64,000 nt of DNA from an uncultured Desulfosarcina sp. (lineage in GTDB: Bacteria > Desulfobacterota > Desulfobacteria > Desulfobacterales > Desulfosarcinaceae). A model generated the notes under the pieces. That model was not told the DNA's origin and made no database searches. It saw only the letters and a list, made by a program, of their open reading frames with translations. Each line of letters starts with the position of its first letter. The first letter of the stretch is position 1. Shown here piece by piece: positions 58,903 to 64,000 of the stretch. The position numbers were made by a program, and so were the translations under genes. Location of the stretch: assembly GCF_963668215.1 (NCBI RefSeq), contig NZ_OY764190.1:496001-560000 (forward strand). Direction: 5' to 3'.

Positions 58903-60228
58903 CTACTGTCCAAACACCACTTTCGGCAGCCAGGTGGCCAGTTGGGGGAACAGCACCACGATGGTCAGACCGATGATCTGGACAATGACAAAGGGGATGA
59001 TTCCCCGGTAGATGTGCCCGGTGGTGATTTCGGGCGGCGTCACCGCCTTGAGATAAAACAGGGAAAACCCGAAAGGCGGCGTCATGAACGAGGTCTGCAG
59101 ATTGACGGCGATCAGAATGCAGAACCAGACCGGATCGAACCCGAATTCGATCATGATGGGTGCCAGTACGGGCACGTGGATAAAGGTGATCTCGATAAAA
59201 TCCAGAAAAAAGCCGATCACGAAAATCAGCCCCATGACGATGGCCAGGACCATATTGTGGCTGTATTTATGGGCCAGGGAGCCGAGAAATTCCCTTACCA
59301 GACCGTCGCCGCCCAGGCCTCGGAAAACCAGTCCGAAAAGCGCGGCGCCACACAGGATAATGAAGACCATGCAGGTCAGGCGCACGGTGGTCTGCATCAC
59401 CTCGTGGAGAATTTTCATGGAGAATTTCCGGTTCACCACGGTAAGCAGGGTGGCCCCCACGGCACCCACGGCGGCCGCCTCAGTGGGTGAGGCGATACCG
59501 GCAAAAATCGATCCCAGCACGGCTACCATCAGAAAAAGGGGCGGGAAAAGGGCCTTGCCCACCCGGGCCACCAGTTCACCGGGGGAGATGGCATCCAGTT
59601 CCGCCTTGGGAATGGCCGGCGCCCATTTGGGTTTCACCCACGAGATCACCGCGATGTATAAAACGAACAGACCCACCAGCAGAAATCCGGGGAGCACGGC
59701 GCCCATAAACAGATCGCCGACGGAAACGCCGACGATATCGCCGATGAGCACCAGAACGATGCTGGGGGGAATGATCTGCCCCAGGGTGCCGGACGCGGAA
59801 ACCGTGCCCGTGGCCAGTTCCCTCTGATAGCCGCGGCGCAGCATGGTGGGCACGGCCAGAAGCCCCATGGTGACCACCGTGGCCCCCACGATGCCGGTGG
59901 AGGCCCCCAGCAGGGCGCCGACCACCACCACGGAAATGGCCAGTCCGCCCCGCAGGCGCCCGAACAGGATTCCCATGGTGTCCAGCAGTTCCTCGGCCAG
60001 ACCGGAGCGCTCCAGCATGACCCCCATGAAAACGAACAGGGGCACGGCGATCAGCGTAACGTTGGTCATCACGCCCCATATCCGCAGGGGCAGCAGATCG
60101 AAAAAGGACCAGCCGAAGCCGATGAGGCCGAAGCACATGGCCGTCCCCATCAGGGTGAAGGTGACCGGAAAGCCGGCCATCAGCAGGATCGTCAGGGCCA
60201 GAAACATCCACGCGGGCAAGTATTCCAT
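58903..60228 (-). CDS. dctM: TRAP transporter large permease (DctM family)
   Basis: 441 aa, about 12 spans. Typical motifs: Pro-Leu-Phe-Val-Phe-Met-Gly near 60, Gly-Ala-Ser-Thr-Gly-Ile-Val-Gly-Ala-Thr-Val, Gly-Thr-Leu-Gly-Gln-Ile-Ile-Pro-Pro-Ser-Ile, and Ala-Ser-Pro-Thr-Glu-Ala-Ala-Ala-Val-Gly. It carries the ion-coupled transport path in the inner membrane. Start and dctQ stop overlap as TGATG. Confidence 0.94.
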   Translation of the reverse strand: MEYLPAWMFLALTILLMAGFPVTFTLMGTAMCFGLIGFGWSFFDLLPLRIWGVMTNVTLIAVPLFVFMGVMLERSGLAEELLDTMGILFGRLRGGLAISVVVVGALLGASTGIVGATVVTMGLLAVPTMLRRGYQRELATGTVSASGTLGQIIPPSIVLVLIGDIVGVSVGDLFMGAVLPGFLLVGLFVLYIAVISWVKPKWAPAIPKAELDAISPGELVARVGKALFPPLFLMVAVLGSIFAGIASPTEAAAVGAVGATLLTVVNRKFSMKILHEVMQTTVRLTCMVFIILCGAALFGLVFRGLGGDGLVREFLGSLAHKYSHNMVLAIVMGLIFVIGFFLDFIEITFIHVPVLAPIMIEFGFDPVWFCILIAVNLQTSFMTPPFGFSLFYLKAVTPPEITTGHIYRGIIPFVIVQIIGLTIVVLFPQLATWLPKVVFGQ

Positions 60229-60767
60229 CAGGCGTTCTCCTCCTCACCCGTTTCCACCCCCAATACCTGCAGTATGGAATGCAACCCCATGGACAGGCCC
60301 TGCAGCAGCAGGAGAGCATAGCCCACGGTCATGGTGCCTTTGACGATAAAACGGTAGGGAATGCCCCCGGGGTCCGGCGAGCCCTCCAGCACGGAAAAGG
60401 AATTGCCCACGAATTTCCAGGAAGTGGCGATCACCAGCCAGCAACCGGGAATCAGGAAAAAAATCACCCCGATCAGATTGACCCAGGCGCGCCCTTTGAA
60501 GGTCAGGCGCTGATAGATGATGTCCACCCGCACATGGCCGTCGTGCAGCAGGGTGTAGCCGGCGCCGATGAGAAAAATGAACGCGAACAGATGCCACTCC
60601 AGTTCCTGGGTAAAAACGAAACTGGTCTTGAACAGATAGCGCATGACCACATCCACGAAAACCACCAGCACCAGCAGCAGGCTGACCCAGGAAACCATGC
60701 GGCCCACCGCCTCGTTGGTGCTGTCGATGGCGCCGCAAAAAACCTTCAGCAAGTTGAGCATGAACAC
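60228..60767 (-). CDS. dctQ: TRAP transporter small permease (DctQ family)
   Basis: 179 aa with four spans. The conserved Glu-Leu-Glu-Trp-His-Leu-Phe-Ala-Phe-Ile-Phe-Leu and Gly-Ala-Gly-Tyr-Thr-Leu-Leu-His-Asp-Gly-His-Val-Arg-Val-Asp identify DctQ of the 2-oxo-acid-type subfamily. First gene of the operon; the promoter candidate is about 95 nt upstream. Confidence 0.93.
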   Translation of the reverse strand: MFMLNLLKVFCGAIDSTNEAVGRMVSWVSLLLVLVVFVDVVMRYLFKTSFVFTQELEWHLFAFIFLIGAGYTLLHDGHVRVDIIYQRLTFKGRAWVNLIGVIFFLIPGCWLVIATSWKFVGNSFSVLEGSPDPGGIPYRFIVKGTMTVGYALLLLQGLSMGLHSILQVLGVETGEEENA

Positions 60768-60860
60768 CGCCTAAAAAAAGAGAAAAACCATCGGATTCCA
60801 GCCTCGCATTTCGCGCCGGCTTGCCCCGCATGACCGTGAAATAGCTAACAGTCTCAACTC

Positions 60861-60887
60861 GTTATAATAAACGACACATAATGTCAA
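60861..60887 (-). promoter_or_regulatory. Possible promoter of dctQMP
   Basis: On the minus strand, perfect TTGACA (60887-60882), a short 15-nt spacer, TATAAC (60866-60861). The spacing is suboptimal, so activity may need an activator. Confidence 0.4.
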
Positions 60888-60963
60888 TACACATATAAAC
60901 TGACTGAAATTCATTTTATAAAATTCTCGGGACATCCGATTCCCGGAATCAATGGACTTTTGC

Positions 60964-60992
60964 TTGATAAAAACAGCCTGAACCGATATGAT
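60964..60992 (+). promoter_or_regulatory. Probable promoter of the RACo gene
   Basis: TTGATA (60964-60969), a 17-nt spacer, TATGAT (60987-60992). Leader of about 115 nt to the ATG at 61115. Confidence 0.55.
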
Positions 60993-61114
60993 AGAATGTT
61001 CAAAACCAAGGTCCGGGAAAAGAGGCCAACAAGGGCCCTATTGGATCGGATGGCTGCAGACCGCCGGCAAGAAGCCGGAAAAAACACCTGAGAAAGCGTG
61101 CAAGGAAAGCCCAA

Positions 61115-63061
61115 ATGACCGTCCATACCGTATCATTTCTCCCCCACAACCGCGAAATCCAGGTGCCGGACGGCACCGTGCTGATCCGGGCGGCCATGGA
61201 GGCCGGCGTACATATCAACGCCTCATGCGGCGGGGAGGGCGTTTGCGGCAAGTGCCGGGTCATCGTCGAATCCGGCGAGGTGGCCGGGGGCGTCAGCGAA
61301 CAGCTCAGCCCGGAGGACCGGGAGAAAGGCTACCGCCTGGCCTGCAAGTCGGTCGTCACCGGCGACGTCACCGTACGCGTGCCCGTGGAATCGGCCATCG
61401 ACACCAGCGTGTTGAAGCAGAGCTACGTTCCCCGGAAAACGGCCCGCATCCGGCAGATGGACCTGAACGATTTAAAAGAGCAGGGGCTGTTTCTGCCGCC
61501 GGTGGAGAAAATCTATATCGAACTTCCCGAGCCGGACAACCAGGACCACCTGCCCGACGTCACCCGGCTGGTCAGCCACCTGAAACTGCACCACGACGAA
61601 CATCGCCTGACCGTCAGCCTGCCGGTGATCCGCAGGATTCCCGACGTGCTGCGCAAGGACAACTTCCGGGTCACGGCCACCCTGGCCCGCCCGGTGTTCG
61701 AAAACGGCAAGACCGAGATCGTCAACGTCCAGCCCGGCGACACCTCCGACCGCATCTACGCCATTGCCATGGATATCGGCACCACCACGATCTACGGCCA
61801 GCTCATCGATTTGAAGACCGGGGCGGTGCTGGCCGAAAAAGGCGATTTCAACGGCCAGATCAGCTACGGCGAGGACGTGATCAGCCGGATCGTGTTCGCT
61901 GAGAAAGCCGGCGGACTGGAGCAGCTGCAGAAGGTGGTGACCGAAACCATCAACAAGATCGTGACTGGCATCGTGCGGCGGTCCAAGGTGGACCCGGAGG
62001 ACATCGCCGCCATCACCCTGGCCGGCAACACCACCATGACGCAGCTGCTGCTCAAGATCAATCCGCGCTACATCCGGCGCAGCCCCTACGTGCCGGCCTC
62101 GACCCTCTATCCGCCCATCCGGGCGGTGGACATCGGCCTGGCGTTGGGCGACCATGTCACGGCCCTGGTCTACCCGGCCGTGTCCAGCTATGTGGGCGGG
62201 GATATCGTGGCCGGGGTGATGGGCTCGGGGCTATACCGGGACGAACGGCTGACCCTGTTCATGGACATCGGCACCAATGCCGAGATCGTCATCGGCAATC
62301 GGGACTGGCTGGCCTGCGCGGCCTGCAGCGCCGGACCGGCCTTCGAGGGCGGCGGCATCAAGTTCGGCATGCGCGCGGCCAAGGGGGCCATCGAGGACTT
62401 CTCGCTGGACCCCGTGACCTGGGAACCCATGTTGATGACCATCGGCAACGTGCGTCCCAAGGGCATCTGCGGCTCGGGCCTGATCATCATGATCGCGGTG
62501 ATGTTCGAACTGGGCCTGATCGACAACCTGGGCAAATTCAACCGCGACCTGGCCACCGACCGCATCCGTGAGGATAACGGGGTGTGGGAATACGTGCTGG
62601 CCCGGGCCGAGGAGACCCAGATCGACCGGGACATCGCCCTGACCGAAATCGACATCGAGAACCTGATCCGGGCCAAAGGGGCGATTTACAGCGGATGCAT
62701 GACCCTGCTGGCCGAGGTGGGCATGGACATGTCGGTGATCGACCGCATCATCCTGGCCGGGGGCTTCGGCAGCTATGTGGACCTGGAAAAGGCCATGACC
62801 ATCGGGCTTTTGCCCGAGATCGATGCGGAGAAGGTGACCTTCATCGGCAACAGTTCTCTCATGGGCGCCAAGATGAGCAGCCTGACCAACCGCATCCGGC
62901 GGGACGTGGTGGAGGTGACCCGCTCCATGACCAATTTCGAGTTGTCGGAAACCCCGTCGTATATGGACAACTACGTGGCGGCCCTGTTTCTGCCCCATAC
63001 GGATATGGCCCAGTTTCCCCGCCTCAAAGAGCGGATGGCCCGACGCCGGAATAACGCCTGA
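61115..63061 (+). CDS. RACo-type corrinoid reductive activator ([2Fe-2S] plus ASKHA ATPase, DUF4445)
   Basis: 648 aa. A plant-type [2Fe-2S] ferredoxin domain (1-90) has the ligands C38-x5-C44-x2-C47 and C77. A linker (about 95-205) precedes the DUF4445/ASKHA ATPase: Ala-Met-Asp-Ile-Gly-Thr-Thr-Thr-Ile (phosphate 1), Gly-Asn-Thr-Thr-Met-Thr, Phe-Met-Asp-Ile-Gly-Thr-Asn-Ala-Glu (phosphate 2 region) and Ile-Ile-Leu-Ala-Gly-Gly-Phe-Gly. These proteins use ATP and a low-potential electron to rescue the Co(II) state of corrinoid proteins, including the corrinoid Fe-S protein of acetyl-CoA synthase. The delta subunit gene of that complex starts 543 nt downstream. GGAAAG precedes the ATG. Confidence 0.92.
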   Translation: MTVHTVSFLPHNREIQVPDGTVLIRAAMEAGVHINASCGGEGVCGKCRVIVESGEVAGGVSEQLSPEDREKGYRLACKSVVTGDVTVRVPVESAIDTSVLKQSYVPRKTARIRQMDLNDLKEQGLFLPPVEKIYIELPEPDNQDHLPDVTRLVSHLKLHHDEHRLTVSLPVIRRIPDVLRKDNFRVTATLARPVFENGKTEIVNVQPGDTSDRIYAIAMDIGTTTIYGQLIDLKTGAVLAEKGDFNGQISYGEDVISRIVFAEKAGGLEQLQKVVTETINKIVTGIVRRSKVDPEDIAAITLAGNTTMTQLLLKINPRYIRRSPYVPASTLYPPIRAVDIGLALGDHVTALVYPAVSSYVGGDIVAGVMGSGLYRDERLTLFMDIGTNAEIVIGNRDWLACAACSAGPAFEGGGIKFGMRAAKGAIEDFSLDPVTWEPMLMTIGNVRPKGICGSGLIIMIAVMFELGLIDNLGKFNRDLATDRIREDNGVWEYVLARAEETQIDRDIALTEIDIENLIRAKGAIYSGCMTLLAEVGMDMSVIDRIILAGGFGSYVDLEKAMTIGLLPEIDAEKVTFIGNSSLMGAKMSSLTNRIRRDVVEVTRSMTNFELSETPSYMDNYVAALFLPHTDMAQFPRLKERMARRRNNA

Positions 63062-63604
63062 TAGCGCGCTCCCGAACGAACCGGAAAAACGCAGATTCGG
63101 TTGTTCTAGGTGCAGGCGTTTTCACCGTTGCGAACAACGCATTCCCACTGAAGCCAATCTAGTAGGAAATTGGGATTTAATCACACTCCTCTATTGACAA
63201 ATAAACCCGCCAAGATATAAGAACAATCCTTGGTTTTACACCTTTTATTAAGCAAAAAGCCGTTTTGGGCTACAGAGCCCCTTCGCAGTGAACGACAAGC
63301 CGTTTCTCAACTTGACCAAATAAGCAATTGTTTGTGCACCAGAGGACTGTCTCGACGATGCCACGCTGCAAAAAAACGAAAACGATCCATCTCGCTTACC
63401 GCGGTTTTTGCTTACCCCCGCCATACGCCTGCCATGGATTCTTATCTACCGTTGTAGATATTACATATAAAAATAAATTCTACGAAAGGGGGTCTGAATT
63501 TCTCATGTAGTGGCCGGGTATCTGCGCCCAGCCGCGAGTGCACGAACCACCGCATTGCTTTTACAAACCTCAATCATTAACCGGTAGCTGATAAGGAGGT
63601 AGCT
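63062..63604. other. 543-nt gap and long leader before the acetyl-CoA synthase delta gene
   Basis: Apart from the promoter at 63194-63221 I see no gene. About 375 nt would be transcribed before the TTG start, an unusually long leader. It includes a GC stem near GGGCTACAGAGCCC (63269-63282). I could not match it to a known riboswitch consensus. Confidence 0.6.
63194..63221 (+). promoter_or_regulatory. Strong-looking promoter upstream of the acetyl-CoA synthase delta gene
   Basis: Perfect TTGACA (63194-63199), a 16-nt spacer, TATAAG (63216-63221). Confidence 0.6.
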
Positions 63605-64000
63605 TTGAGTTTCGAATTCTACAAGGAATCCTATGCAGGGGGGATTAAATCAATCTCCATCGGTAAAGGCGACAAAGCCATTACCGTTGGCGGCGAATCC
63701 TGCTATCCGTTTTACCAGTTTGAGGGGGAAATGCCCCACAAGCCGCGGATCGCTATGGAAATTTGGGACATGGAGCCTGAGGAGTGGCCGGAAGCCGCTC
63801 TGGCGCCGTTCAAGGACGTAGTCTCCGATCCGGCCGCCTGGGCCAAGAAATGCGTGGACGAGTTCGGCGCCGAGATCATCGTGCTGCAAATGAAAAGCAC
63901 CGATCCCAACGGCACCGATGCCAGTCCGGCGGATGCCTCGGCCACGGTCAAAAAAGTGCTGGCCGCCGTCGACGTTCCTCTGGTCGTCTGGGGTGTAGCC
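63605..64000 (+). CDS. Acetyl-CoA decarbonylase/synthase complex delta subunit (corrinoid Fe-S protein small subunit), N-terminal part
   Basis: 132 residues from the TTG at 63605, preceded by AAGGAGG, to the right edge of the window. They match the start of CdhD/AcsD proteins: Tyr-x-Gly-x-Ile-Lys-Ser-Ile-x-Ile-Gly, Val-Gly-Gly-Glu-Ser-x-Tyr-Pro-Phe-Tyr-x-Phe-Glu-Gly, Arg-Ile-Ala-Met-Glu-Ile-Trp-Asp, and Leu-x-Met-Lys-Ser-Thr-Asp-Pro-Asn-Gly. The subunit forms the corrinoid iron-sulfur protein that passes the methyl group to acetyl-CoA synthase in the Wood-Ljungdahl pathway. TTG starts are uncommon for an abundant enzyme, but no ATG fits the ribosome site. Confidence 0.92.
   Translation, partial: MSFEFYKESYAGGIKSISIGKGDKAITVGGESCYPFYQFEGEMPHKPRIAMEIWDMEPEEWPEAALAPFKDVVSDPAAWAKKCVDEFGAEIIVLQMKSTDPNGTDASPADASATVKKVLAAVDVPLVVWGVA

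Noticed and set aside
63230..63510. Small frames upstream of the acetyl-CoA synthase delta gene
   Set aside because: No ribosome sites and no family; they overlap the presumed untranslated leader.
63222..63604. Cobalamin or other riboswitch in the leader
   Set aside because: No B12-box-like or other recognisable consensus could be matched by eye, so only the long leader is reported.
1..64000. CRISPR arrays, tRNA or rRNA genes
   Set aside because: No regularly spaced direct repeats and no tRNA-like cloverleaf or rRNA sequence were noticed.

Overview
The window is high-GC, gene-dense bacterial chromosome and looks like an anaerobic Desulfobacterota genome (Desulfosarcina/Desulfococcus-type sulfate reducer). 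The reasons are an acetyl-CoA decarbonylase/synthase delta-subunit gene starting at the right edge, a RACo-type corrinoid reductive activator beside it, two TRAP uptake systems, and PAS proteins with the Cys-rich tail common in that phylum. This placement is inferred from gene content. No rRNA, tRNA or CRISPR array was seen.

Layout. 1-2.6 kb: RidA (cut by the edge), a flavodoxin-fold reductase, an Mth938-like protein, a 143-bp palindromic repeat, and a PLP trans-sulfuration enzyme. 2.7-8.6 kb: a sensory operon (periplasmic ligand-binding lipoprotein, five-PAS histidine kinase, PAS protein). 8.9-9.6 kb: RlpA. 9.7-17.5 kb: a dipeptide/oligopeptide ABC operon (dppDF-A-BC order) ending in an M20 peptidase, with an XRE-type regulator upstream and a palindrome on the probable promoter. 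17.7-24.6 kb: a NimA-like flavoprotein, a hybrid histidine kinase, and a PocR-PAS sensor gene broken by an IS that itself carries a second IS. 24.6-34.7 kb: housekeeping and uncharacterised genes, including a short Rho with YwbE, a tandem CDP-alcohol phosphatidyltransferase and a MltD-like transglycosylase. 35-39.2 kb: envelope genes, including a phytochelatin-synthase-like peptidase, a Tat-exported metallo-hydrolase and a universal stress protein. 39.3-44.7 kb: a TAXI-type TRAP transporter and an acyl-CoA synthetase.

45-51.4 kb is the accessory part. A glycosyltransferase gene is followed by a 2.1-kb element made of two overlapping tyrosine recombinases with recognisable attachment sites, then an AT-rich stretch with a DUF5677 gene, a decayed HicAB module and an intact TacAT module. 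51.5-57.5 kb: AzlCD, HrpA, a second MITE-like element and a PilZ protein. 57.7-60.8 kb: a DctPQM TRAP transporter. 61.1-64 kb: RACo and the start of the Wood-Ljungdahl acetyl-CoA synthase locus, each with its own probable promoter.

The most notable observations are the two-recombinase element with a reconstructable empty site (46040-48151), the IS-inside-IS insertion that splits a sensor gene and can be undone to the base (21427-24271), and the HicAB pair in which the antitoxin is frameshifted and the toxin lacks its usual histidine.
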